Source of the DNA: Euleptes europaea
Taxonomy: Eukaryota > Chordata > Lepidosauria > Squamata > Sphaerodactylidae
Assembly (NCBI RefSeq): GCF_029931775.1
Contig: NC_079325.1
Location: forward strand, 37,736,673-37,800,672
DNA length: 64,000 nucleotides
Reading direction: 5' to 3'
Shown here: one piece after another, positions 11,401 to 20,283 of the stretch
How positions within the stretch are numbered: the first letter of the stretch is position 1
Layout of the letters: every line of letters begins with the position of its first letter
Notes under the pieces: model-generated
The model's database searches: none
Told to the model about the DNA's origin: nothing
What the model saw: the letters and a program-made list of their open reading frames with translations, nothing else
Position numbers and translations under genes: made by a program

Positions 11401-12706
11401 CACTTGCAATAGCAGATCTCCAGCTAGTACCTGGAGGTTGGCAACCCTAATTACCAGCCTATTAATGCAGATGGAAAATATGTGCCATTATACCAGTAAA
11501 ACAACTGCAAGGCAGCTGCCAGCAGCACGGCAGGACCACAACACTTCAGGTCCCAAGCCATATAGGACCTTAAAGGTCAACACCAACACATTGAATTGTG
11601 CCCAGAAACAGATTGAGAGCTAGTGTAGATGGGCCAAAACTGGAATTATAGTGGTCCCTATGGTCCACTCCAGTCATCATCCAGGCTGTAGCATATTGCA
11701 CCAGTTGAAGTTTCCAAGCACTTTTCAGGGGCAGCTCCACATGGAGCACATTTCAGTAATCTGCATTGTATGTGCCTAGTGTGCATTCAGTAATCTGCAT
11801 TGTATGTGCCACCATCTATTACACAAGTCTATATTTTCCTAGCAAGACATGCACAGTTCAGTACAAAGGCCAGGATTCTTTTCAGAATATTGAAACTCTA
11901 GATAATACACAATCACCAGTTTTGGCTCACAGCAAGAGAGCTAAGTAGGGTTGGATCCAATGGGTCCATCTTGCTAATTGTGGTCCTTTCCTCTGATGCA
12001 AAGAACCTCCCATATTAGCAGGACATTCCTTGCATCACTGGAAAATACCACTGTTAGCAAAACAGATCTTCAGGATCCAACCCACTGTACCAGCCAAATA
12101 TATTTTCTTGGAGGAGATTCACCACCAGTATTGTCATGGGATGATATGGCACACAGTGGCAACTGATATATGGCATGAGAAAAAGAAGGAGCCTATCTGT
12201 CTCCATTATCCTTGCTCAGACCATGATAACCAAACTGATCTTGGCTCACCCATCTAGCAAGCAGAGCTCAGATTTCAGTCCCTGCTTTGCCCCAGAACCT
12301 ATTTCCACAGGACTCAGCCCCTAAAGAAAGCAAAGAGAGACTTAATGATAAATCTACTATCCGTACATTCAGTAGTGAAGGATCACTTTGCAAGACCTTA
12401 GATCAGCTCATGTTTATCATAGTTTATCTAAACCAGCAGCTGAGGGATTGCATAAAACTTTTCTATTCTTCTGGCTCTGGAAGGGTTTTAAGGTCCATAT
12501 TCAGAGCTTGCTAGCTGAAAAAGGGGACATTTTGCAGACTCGGCTCTTTGCAAAGGCCCTGGACTCAGGGATGAACAAGCATGACATTCCACAGGGATGG
12601 TTACCTGATCTTGCTGGAAGTCAGACTGAACCGGCACTTCAGCCTGCGTCTGGAGTAAGCAACCAAGAATCAGGGCCAAGAAGCCAACCAGACGTGGCTG
12701 CTGCAT
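2459..12706 (-). CDS. PTGDS: Lipocalin-type prostaglandin D2 synthase (six coding exons)
   Basis: Secreted lipocalin that isomerises PGH2 to PGD2 and carries small lipophilic ligands. Coding exons on the minus strand: 12706-12605, 9416-9277, 7367-7291, 5039-4926, 4312-4211, 2496-2459. They join in frame (573 nt, 190 aa; human is 190 aa). Exon 1 gives a signal peptide starting [16 protein letters not shown] and ends FQQDQ. Exon 2 opens with the lipocalin signature [12 protein letters not shown]. The catalytic Cys is kept at about residue 61 ([12 protein letters not shown], human Cys65). Exon 3 has DRCETR, exon 4 [12 protein letters not shown], exon 5 [17 protein letters not shown]. The disulfide pair is about Cys85 and Cys181 (NKCMDM). 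One N-glycosylation site is seen (NVT, about 74); the human Asn51 site is absent (NSR). The C terminus runs six residues past the human end. The last acceptor (near 2497) has a weak pyrimidine tract. Introns hold at least five copies of one TIR element, a tRNA-like SINE and an L1-like tail. Confidence 0.93.
2718..3002. mobile_element. Palindromic TTTTATGC foldback element, copy 1
   Basis: The ends GCCTTTTATGC and GCATAAAAGGC are inverted. The arms of about 100 bp pair along their length (CTTCCTTTTGATTAT with ATAATCAAAAGGAAG). The centre holds a second hairpin, CCCATGTTTTCCAGAT with ATCTGGAAAACATGGG. Related copies lie at 6033 and 26270, and possibly 15029. Confidence 0.75.
3065..3272 (-). mobile_element. 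tRNA-Ala-like SINE
   Basis: On the minus strand it starts with a tRNA-like head (box B-like GGTTCAGTCCC) and ends in the TGCTGAGTCA-type tail. This family (head GGGGCTGTGGCTCAGTGGTA, tail ACTGAATCAGACC inverted) occurs about twenty times here. Confidence 0.65.
4373..4574 (-). mobile_element. GTTGCCA-TIR element, copy 3
   Basis: TAGGGTTGCCAGGTCCC to GAGGTTGGCAAGCCTA, lying in PTGDS intron 4 only 60 bases from exon 5. Confidence 0.78.
5259..5466 (+). mobile_element. GTTGCCA-TIR element, copy 4
   Basis: GCGTTGCCAACCTCCAG to GGACCTGGCAACCCTA in PTGDS intron 3. It is in inverted orientation to copy 3, so the pair could fold across PTGDS exon 4. Confidence 0.78.
5988..6470 (-). mobile_element. 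tRNA-Ala-like SINE split by a foldback element
   Basis: SINE parts are 5988-6032 and 6312-6470. The palindromic element at 6033-6311 sits between them, so the SINE is older than that insertion. Confidence 0.7.
6033..6311. mobile_element. Palindromic TTTTATGC foldback element, copy 2
   Basis: GGTCTTTTATGCATGG at the left and CCATGCATAAAAGACC at the right are exact inverted repeats, with pairing continuing inward. Compared with intact SINE copies, the target shows a possible 3-bp duplication (ATT/TTT). Confidence 0.78.
6571..6722 (-). mobile_element. tRNA-like SINE (TAGTGGTTAAGAGC family), partial
   Basis: Shares the 3' half (TTTTTATATGCCGACTTTCTC, GCCCCACC region) with full copies at 60521 and 62248; the head is missing. 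A CR1/L3-like LINE tail overlaps from about 6530 and continues to 6890. Confidence 0.55.
7405..7741 (+). mobile_element. L1-like 3' end with AT-rich tail
   Basis: AT-rich block ending in AAAATAAAAATTATT and an A-run. It is bounded by a short repeat (AAGCATTA near 7399 and 7742), as expected for target-primed insertion. In PTGDS intron 2. Confidence 0.4.
8931..9127 (+). mobile_element. GTTGCCA-TIR element, copy 5
   Basis: AGGTTGCCAACCTCCAG to GATTTGGCAACCCTA in PTGDS intron 2, about 150 bases from exon 2. Confidence 0.75.
9671..9893 (-). mobile_element. tRNA-Ala-like SINE, well preserved
   Basis: On the minus strand it shows box A-like GTGGCTCAGTGGTAGAGC and box B-like GGTTCAATCCC. The body follows to a GGCAGCTTCATGTGTTCATA tail. 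Among the least decayed copies. Confidence 0.8.
10593..10796 (-). mobile_element. GTTGCCA-TIR element, copy 6
   Basis: AGGGTTGCCAGGTCC to GGTTGGCAGCCCT in PTGDS intron 1. Just upstream, 10399-10430 is an inverted Sauria SINE end (GTAAAGGTAAAGGTAG). Confidence 0.78.
11246..11449 (-). mobile_element. GTTGCCA-TIR element, copy 7
   Basis: AGAGTTGCCAGGTCTC to GGTTGGCAACCCT in PTGDS intron 1, same orientation as copy 6. Confidence 0.78.
11520..11760 (+). mobile_element. L2-like LINE 3' fragment
   Basis: Contains CCATATAGGACCTTAAAGG, CAACACCAACACATTGAATTG and CCAGTTGAAGTTTCC, the typical block of reptilian L2 3' regions. Identified from memory of the family. Confidence 0.45.
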
Positions 12707-12759
12707 GCTTGATGCTCTGTTCCGTCCGCAGTCAGTCCTGCAGTGCTCAGCGTGTCCAG

Positions 12760-12812
12760 GGACAGAATTAGTGTGAGCAGAAACCCAGGCCAGGCAGCTA
12801 TTTATTGGGCGG
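12760..12812 (-). promoter_or_regulatory. PTGDS: Candidate PTGDS core promoter
   Basis: About 95 bases upstream of the PTGDS start codon the minus strand reads CCGCCCAATAAATAG (plus 12798-12812). This is a TATA-like AATAAATAG next to a GC-box/CCAAT-like stretch. It would place transcription start near 12770 and give a 5' UTR of about 60 nt. Position is sensible for a tissue-specific lipocalin gene; the call rests on motif and spacing. Confidence 0.45.
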
Positions 12813-13017
12813 ACTAGCAATAACCCCGGGAGGGACTGCGCTTGCTGTTTGCAAGCAGGCCCCCGCTCTCCACCCCACCCCGCCAAGCTGGATTATGCAA
12901 GAAAGAAAGAGAGAGAAAAAGAGAGAAAATACCCTCCCCTTCCCAATCATTGCTCCCTGGAGCTTTGGCATGCTTGCAGTCCGGCAAGCTAAACATGGTT
13001 TGCTGGCCAGCTCTGAG

Positions 13018-13088
13018 GCCAGCCAAGACCCCAGGGATAGAGGACAGCAAAGGTCAGCCAAGACCCCGTGGATGGAGGACAGCAAGGG
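13018..13088. repeat. Two-unit tandem repeat upstream of PTGDS
   Basis: A 35-base unit (GCCAAGACCCC then GGAGGACAGCAA) is repeated twice, about 300 bases upstream of the PTGDS start. Confidence 0.6.
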
Positions 13089-13884
13089 CCAGGAACTCTG
13101 GGGCTACAAAGCTAAGCGGAGGAGTATAATCTTTGCATCAGCCCCCGAGACCCTTTTCTGCCTCAAAAGCCGCTGCTAGTCAGAACAGGCAATGTAGAGG
13201 CCCAAAAGACTTTGTCACCCTAAGGTCTACATGCAGGGTTTTTTTCCCTCCAGGCCACTGTTTGCTCAGCTGTTCAAAGATCAGTGTGCCCCAACCCCCC
13301 CAGCTGTTGACACTTGTCACATTTTCAAAAACTGAGAGAGACATCAGATTGAAAGGGCTGCAGATCTATCCATTGTGTTTACACACCGGAAGCTGCTTTA
13401 GTGCTGGGGGTAGACTTTCACTGTGCAGGGGAGCCCTGGAGGAGCAAGAGGTGAGTGATAACAAGATTAGGTCTACTTTGCTGAATCCTATTCCCAACAG
13501 CAACTAGCAGGTTCTTCTAGGGGTTCACAAGCCGGCTATGAAGACGATGACCATCCACCTGTTCCTTATTCCTAGCATCTTGTACTGAAAGAGTCTGCCT
13601 CCAAACACAGAGGTTCCATTTTCACTCACAGTTGGTAGCTATTGATAGCTCAGCCTTCCATAATTGTGTGGCATGTTCCCCATTTCCTCGAGTGGGTAAG
13701 ACATTCCAAAGGCAGAAATACCAGGCTGAATTTCCTTTGGATGTGAAAGCATAGGTTCCACATCTGCTCTATTTGTATACAAGTTAAATATTCCAAGTAT
13801 ATCATAAGACTCCAAAGTGGCTTTCTTGCAAAGCAGTAGATGCGCACACCCAATCAGAGACCCTGGAGAGCTACGGCCCATCAG

Positions 13885-14601
13885 TAGGGTTGCCAACCTC
13901 CAGGTACTAACCAAAGATCTCCAGCTATTACAACTGATCTCCAGCCGATAGAGATCAGTTCCCCTGGAGAAAATGGCCACTTTTGCAATTGGACTCTATG
14001 GCATTGAAGTCCCTCCCCTCCCTAAACCCCGCCTTTCTCAGGCTCTGTCCCCAAAACCTCCCACTAATGTAATGCCTAGATATAAGGGCTGGTATAAAAT
14101 ACTATGTACTCATATGCACACACATGAAAGCTTTGGGGAAGTTGGCATCTGGGAGCCATGAACCAACAAATCATGCTCTCTGGGCCTGGTACGGCCTCAC
14201 ACCAGTAGAGAAAAAGCTCTGAATTACCTTCATCCTTAGGAATGTGTTTTCTACTTCCTAACTCACAAGATCAAGCATTCGCTCAGTGAAAGCCTTGGGC
14301 AATATAGGCTATGCTAATTAGAGTGGAGTAGACACCTAATGTGTATTGGTGCTTTTGTGTATCAATCTGCTTGTCAGCAGCTATGGGCCTGCCCCATCCG
14401 AATGCATAAATGATACTGACTTTCTTTTGTTCTCTGGTGAGTAACCTTGCATCTTATCTGTGGTTATTTCACCCCAGGTCAGTGTTTAGCTAAATAAAGA
14501 ACTGTTGCTTTAACTTAACCTCCTCCTTGGTGTCTATCATTGGACTCTATAAGACAACCAGGCATTTCACTAGTGGCGAAGAGGGACCTGGCAACCCTAC
14601 C
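13885..14601 (+). mobile_element. GTTGCCA-TIR element, copy 8, split by a solo LTR
   Basis: Left part 13885-14067 (TAGGGTTGCCAACCTCC onwards) and right part 14570-14601 (GTGGCGAAGAGGGACCTGG to CAACCCTA). Together they form one copy with an LTR between them. Confidence 0.8.
14068..14569 (+). mobile_element. Solo LTR of an endogenous retrovirus-like element (fossil)
   Basis: A 502-bp block with inverted ends TGTAATGCC...GGCATTTCA and an AATAAAG signal near 14493. The U5-like end is typical of retroviral LTRs. Flanks CTAA/CTAG suggest a 4-bp target duplication. No internal region remains, so it is a recombined remnant. It is younger than the element it interrupts. Confidence 0.7.
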
Positions 14602-15028
14602 CATCAGAGAAGACAATATTCAGCTAGGCAGACCAAGACACTGAGGCATCTTCCTATGTGAGCCTCTTTCTTCAGGGTGCCAAAACTAAGTGGAGGAGCA
14701 CTTGCTTTGCGTCAGCCCTTCCAGTGCCTCCAGTGATGGGAATATCCTTTTCTGCCTCAAAAGCAGCTGCTATTCAGAACAGGCAATGCTGAGATATATA
14801 GCTTGAGTCCATAGAAAGCAGCTTCATGCTTTCATTACTCTCGGTCATTGGATGTACTAGAACTTTGTTAACAGCATGCATCCAATTAGCCAATTTCTCT
14901 AACTTGCAAACCACAGTCCAAAACCAAGATCACAGACCATGTAATACCTTAAATTAGGACCAACCAAACTGACACACAGCACTGATATAATTAAATTGGA
15001 CTATTTGCTATCAGATAAGAACTCTCAG

Positions 15029-15412
15029 CCCATTTATGCTTGGCAATTAGCAGCGCATTCCAGGCTGAATTGCCCCGTGTATTTTTTTTAAAAAAATTCA
15101 CGCTGATCCATCATTCCAGAAGTGACTGCGAAGCCAGCGCATACCTGCTTTGCATTACTTAAGAGCCCCTTTAATGCGACCTTTGGTGTTTGCTCCACCC
15201 CAGCCATGAAGAATCCCCTGAAGGAACCGTGCAAAATAACAGCAGTGTATTAGCTATGAACATGCTAATGGCTATGCAAACAGGAACGAAGGAGCAGGCG
15301 AGTGGAGGGGGTGGAATTTCTCCTTTTGCGTCGGGACCGTGAATAGGCATTTTTAAAGTCGCCTTTAAAAAAGAGCTTTGAGCGAGCATCAAAACTGACC
15401 ATGCATAAATGG
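15029..15412. mobile_element. Possible TTTATGC-end foldback element
   Basis: Ends CCATTTATGC and GCATAAATGG are inverted and resemble the TTTTATGC family. Internal pairing is much weaker, so this may be a diverged relative. Confidence 0.4.
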
Positions 15413-15479
15413 CCTCAAACATTGCACCAAGTTGCCAGATTTTGGGTTTTGATAAGTAGGATCCAGAAAACTATAGTTG

Positions 15480-15622
15480 TGGCAGATCTTAAATGGTCTT
15501 AAATGGGTTTTAAAAGGTCACATTTTAAATTTATTCCCATAAGCTTTGTGCAATTGGACTGATTTTTATTATTGTTGGTAATGCTGGTCAATGATCGTAA
15601 TAAAGATGATTGATTGATTGCA
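15480..15622 (+). mobile_element. LINE-like 3' tail with GATT repeats
   Basis: Ends AATAAAGATGATTGATTGATTG, a short tandem tail as left by non-LTR elements. Family not assigned. Confidence 0.35.
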
Positions 15623-16424
15623 CTGTGCAAGCTTTGGAGCTCAGCAGAAGTCTTCATCAGGCCAGATATTATCAAATTAAAATGGTGGGGGCAATGGTTT
15701 CACGCCATGATTTTAAGACCTGCTCATACCAGTGTTCCAATGGCAAATGCTGAGCAGGCGTACCCATTGAAAGCTCAAAAGCTTGAACAATATTTTGTGC
15801 CGTTTTGCATTGTCCAAATAAAAGGCAGTACATAGACTGTGCTCTTGTTTTGGGATTTTGGTTTTGGACCAATGCAGGTGTTAATGACTTTGGCAAACCA
15901 AAGTTAGCATCTGATGTTGACAAGTGTCCGTGAAAGCTCACACCCTCTAAATAAAACTATTCCATTTAGTGATGTTTTTTATGTTCAGCATAGAATTATA
16001 CAATAAAATTATACAATATTATACAATAAATTATGTTAGCAAAAACAAAAACCTTGGAACAGCCCATAAGCAGGACTGGAGGGAAGAGCTCCCACCAAAA
16101 ATAGTTAAGATATTGTTTGGAGTCCACCTTTTCCATCAAAGCAAAAGGATCATTTATCCACCCCAGGCCTTATTTAGAAAAGAGAGCCTTTATCATTGAA
16201 CGAAACAGCAAAGCCCTTTATTATCTTCATCCACCACCAGAGATTCTGCTTTTTTATCTCTGACAAGGGTCAGAGCACTTTTATTGTGATGAGACATGTA
16301 AAAATTCAACAGATGCATTCTCACCCACCCCTGAAACAACAGAACTTTCGCTATACCAACCATTGGGAGAAAGTAAGCCAGTAGGGGCTTGTCCAGAGAG
16401 TGGTCTCCCATCTTCTGCTCCGAA

Positions 16425-16582
16425 CACCCAAAGAGAGACAGTACATTGGTCCATCTAGCTCAGTACCATAACTTCTGACTGGCAGAGGCTTCCTAAGAAA
16501 TCCCAGGAGTTGACAGGGATCAAACTTGGGACTTTCTGCATGCAAAGCAGATGTTGTCCCAGTGAGCAACAGCCCCTTCCCT
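16425..16582 (-). mobile_element. tRNA-Ala-like SINE, decayed
   Basis: Carries TGGTCCATCTAGCTCAGTA and, inverted, the tRNA-like head ending CAACAGCCCC. Confidence 0.6.
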
Positions 16583-16601
16583 GTCATATTCCCTGTCATA
16601 T

Positions 16602-16808
16602 TGGGTTGCCAACCTCCAGGTGGGGCCCGGAGATCTCCTAGAATTACAACTGATCTCCAGACCACAAGTTCCCCTGGAGAATGTGGTTGCTTGGGAGGGT
16701 GGACTCTATGGTGTTATACCCCACTGAGTACCTTCCCCAAACCTGCCCTCCTCAGGCTCCACCCCAAAATCTCCAGGAATTTCCCAAAATGCAGTTGTCA
16801 ACCCTGTG
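16602..16808 (+). mobile_element. GTTGCCA-TIR element, copy 9
   Basis: GGGTTGCCAACCTCCAG to GCAGTTGTCAACCCT. It is of the sub-type with GGGGCCCGGAGATCTCC. Confidence 0.72.
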
Positions 16809-17344
16809 GGCTTCAGCCTTTGAAACCCCAATGCCCCAATCTCTCACCCTGTTTGTAAGGGGCCACAGGACACTGTTTCTGTAGCAGTAAAAAAGGTCTT
16901 CACATAGAGAGAAAGGCTAAAAGACTGGAACATTTGGCCTCCTCTTTCCCAAAGGCAATTGTAGAAATTTCCTCTGCAACAGTTCACATGCAATGGAGCC
17001 ATGGACTCAGGATGTTGGGTTATTCCTTGACAGAGGAGACAAAGAAAGCAAACACCCCACATTATCAAGAGCTTATCAAAACTGTTCTCCCCACCCCCAC
17101 CCCCCAGTCATCCAGGCTGTCTCCAGCAGGGTGGCTTTCATCAAGTCTTCATGCAAACTTTCAACAGGTCAAAACATTCTTCCTAAGACAGATCAGACCA
17201 TAGAGGACTATCATACCCCCAAATAGTCATGCAGACAAAAATAAGCTTATGGTTGCAATGCCCAGGTCTCGTGCACCAGATTCCTCCACCGCCCAGTCTC
17301 TGAATCCGCAATTCCACTTGTGTATTAGTTAGGGCAGCTTCAAT

Positions 17345-17545
17345 TACAGAATCTATAGGGTGGGGTTTACTTTGTTTATATCCCATTTTTCCCCAATAGG
17401 GACCCAAAGGGGCTTACAGCATTCTCTCCTTCTCGATTTTATCCTCACAACAACCCTGTGAGGCAGGTTTGGCACAGAGAAGGGAAGAGTTACCCCCCCT
17501 TCCTTAACAGCAATCCGTAGTAGCCCTTTGTGGTTACTTATTGGT
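17345..17545 (-). mobile_element. tRNA-derived SINE adjoining a GTTGCCA-TIR element
   Basis: TATATCCCATTTTTCCCC, CAACAACCCTGTGAGGCAGG and AGTAGCCCTTTGTGGTTACT are present. An inverted copy with the same junction lies at 24700-24885. Confidence 0.65.
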
Positions 17546-17751
17546 AGGGTTGCCAGGTCCCTCTTTGCCACCGGCGGGAGGTTTTTGGGGCGGAGCCTGA
17601 GAGGACGGGGTTTGGGGAGGGAAGGGACTTCAATGCCATAGAGTCCTATTGCCAAAGCGGCCATTTTCTCCAGGTGAACTGATCTCTATTGGCTGGAGAT
17701 CAGTTGTAATAGCAGGAAATCTCCAGCTAGTACCTGGAGGTTGGCAACCCT
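17546..17751 (-). mobile_element. GTTGCCA-TIR element, copy 10
   Basis: AGGGTTGCCAGGTCCC to GGTTGGCAACCCT, complete and close to consensus; a good type copy. Confidence 0.82.
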
Positions 17752-17759
17752 GCTTATTG

Positions 17760-18436
17760 GAGCCAAATGATACTTCTGCAGTCCCAGGTATGGAATGTCA
17801 AGGGCACAGTTGATTTGGCTTTAGATTGAAATCAAGACACTGCTTTGAGCACCTTTGGGGAAGGGAATAGAAATGCCACGAGAAAATAGGTTTCAGCTTG
17901 TGGTTCGTTTTATATCTTGAAAGGGAAGGCTAAACTGGAATTGCAGAAGAATTTTCCTCCCTGCAGGAGCTGTTTCATAATCTCCCCCACCCCGCACCCC
18001 GGCCCAGAGAATTCCACTGGCTCTGCTCAGTATTGCCAAAAAATCTTTTATGTAAGAATTGTGTGTATGAACTGTTTTGCTTTTTGTGTCTCTCCCCCAC
18101 CAAGGGTGAAGGGGGGGAACATTCCACAGTTCCAGCTGCAACCTCCACTCCCCCCCTACCCCAAGGCAGTGGTAGGAGGGGATTGCTGAAGCCTAGAAGC
18201 AGCAACAGTCATAAAAACAGAGGATCATTTACCTTAACCAAAAAAGGGCATTTCAGCAGGTACATCGCTCCTAGTACTGCAGCAGGCCAAGGGAAAAGCT
18301 GCACAGGCAAATATTCAGCACTTCTGAGATTAAGGAGCAGGCTACATAACCAATGGCAAATTCCATTTGAAAATGGGAAGAGAGGTATAGGACTCCCTTG
18401 TCCTACATGTACCATTTAACCCTCAAAATTCACCAG
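17760..18436. other. Intergenic, nothing recognised
   Basis: Between PTGDS and C8G. No exon, RNA or named repeat could be supported. Confidence 0.4.
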
Positions 18437-18666
18437 CATTTATTTATTTAGATATTTATACCCCTCTTTCTATCCCACGTTGGGACCCACAAAGGCTTAC
18501 AACATTGTTCTCCGCTTCTGCATTTTACTCTAATAACAACCCTGTGAAGTAGATTAAACTTGGCGAGCATCCAAAGGTCACCCAGCGAGTTTCCATGGCA
18601 GAGTGGGGATTCAATCCTCCAACTCCTACATCCTAGTCTGACATTCTAACCACTACGCCATGTTGG
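18437..18666 (-). mobile_element. tRNA-derived SINE (TTTATTTATTTAGATATTTATA type)
   Basis: Minus-strand head includes AGTGGTTAGAATGTCAGAC and GGATTGAATCC, like tRNA boxes A and B. The 3' end is TTTATTTA-rich. Confidence 0.65.
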
Positions 18667-18674
18667 TTCTCTTG

Positions 18675-18943
<269 letters not shown>

Positions 18944-18959
18944 CTTTACCTAGCTGCAA

Positions 18960-19575
18960 AATGCAATGGTGAAAGTAACAGGATCTACAGGAAAGTCTGC
19001 CTATTGCAATATGATTAAAAGGAAAGGAAATTAAAAATTCTGGCTGTCTTCTTCGGGGGGGGGGGAGTTATTTCCTGACAGATTTCCTGTTCTGCGTATC
19101 ATGGGCACATAAGAAAAGAGGGCAGTACAAGGAGTGATACACGGACTCTTGCCGGTAAACAACATCTGCAAACTGTATGAACGGGACTGACAAAACAGCC
19201 TTTGCTAACCCCGCAGAGGGCCTTGGCACAGTCTTGTCAGTGCTGCCCAGAAACAGCCTTCTCAGCAAAAGCCCGAGCATCCCAGAACATTCCAGCCCAG
19301 GACAAACAATTGGGGAGCACCTGATGCTGTGACATTGTTCAAACTGTAAACAGATGTGCAGCCAATCCCAGGCCTGGATGGGAGGCCGGGTTACCCTTTT
19401 TCCAGCACCACAATTCCACCACTGAACTGCACCTTAACACAGGGATAAGCAAAAGAGGGGCTATGATCCACCAGCAAACCCCACTTTCTGGTGGACCACC
19501 TGGACTCTTCTGGTTGTTGGGATTTTTATACTGAAAGCTGCTCTGAGAGGGCTTTGGATCCAATCAAGTAACACA
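18960..19575. other. Intergenic, nothing recognised
   Basis: Unique-looking sequence between PTGDS and C8G, with a G-run near 19055. No supported feature. Confidence 0.4.
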
Positions 19576-19578
19576 CAC

Positions 19579-19785
19579 ATTTTAGCTACATTTGTGTCCA
19601 GTAACACCTTAGAGACAACAAGATTTTGGGGGCTTAAGCTTTCGAGAATCAAAGCTCTCTCAGATAACCCCAGGAGCTTTGACTCTAGAAACCTTATACT
19701 CCGAAAATCTGGTTTGTCTCTAAGGTGCTACTGCACTCAAATCTAGCTGTTCTATTGCAGACCAACACGGATACCTTCTGAAATT
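19579..19785. mobile_element. Foldback element (TCCAGTARCACCTTA family), compact copy
   Basis: Left arm GTCCAGTAACACCTTAGAGA...GCTTTCGAG pairs with right arm CTCTAGAAACC...TCTAAGGTGCTACTGCACTC. Arms are about 85-90 bp with a short centre. Confidence 0.7.
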
Positions 19786-20269
19786 ATATTTTTAAAGCAA
19801 ATGTTTCATACCTGGGATCACTTAACCCAGATTAGTTAGACCCTAGTGACACAGCAATCCTTGCAAATGAACGTGCCCCCCAAACAAACTTACCCTATTT
19901 CTGCTGGCTTTTTTTTTTTCAGGCTGACCCATCAAGCTCTCACACTGTGAATTAGTTCACAAGTTTAACAAACATGACCCTTCCATTTTACTTGCATCTG
20001 CACAGTTGGCAGCAGACATTATCCCTGAGGCAGCCAGCAAGTTGGTGTTCAGAATTCCCTGGATTTCTGCGTTTAGGAGAATCGTCATTTTCTCAACACT
20101 CTGACTCATTTAGGAAGGCCACAAAAACTACAGTTCAAAAATGTGAATAGTTTCAGGACAAGCCCCAGGGTGCTTGCTGATTACCGGTTATACTTTCTCC
20201 ATACAGTTGCCAGCCGCAACCGAAATCCTCATGGAAGACACCGTGAGGAGGGGGGGGGGGCAGGGACAG

Positions 20270-20283
20270 TCACACCATCACTT
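20270..20283 (-). CDS. C8G: Probable terminal coding micro-exon of C8G
   Basis: Exon 6 ends GATG|GTGAGC (donor at 22259), leaving phase 1. About 2 kb downstream the minus strand has a good acceptor (GTTTTTCATTAG, ending at 20284). It is followed by AA GTG ATG GTG TGA, giving D-E-V-M-V-stop; human C8G ends DEVRR-stop. Phase, length and the shared Glu-Val support it, but only 14 coding bases are available, so another exon could be the true one. Confidence 0.55.
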
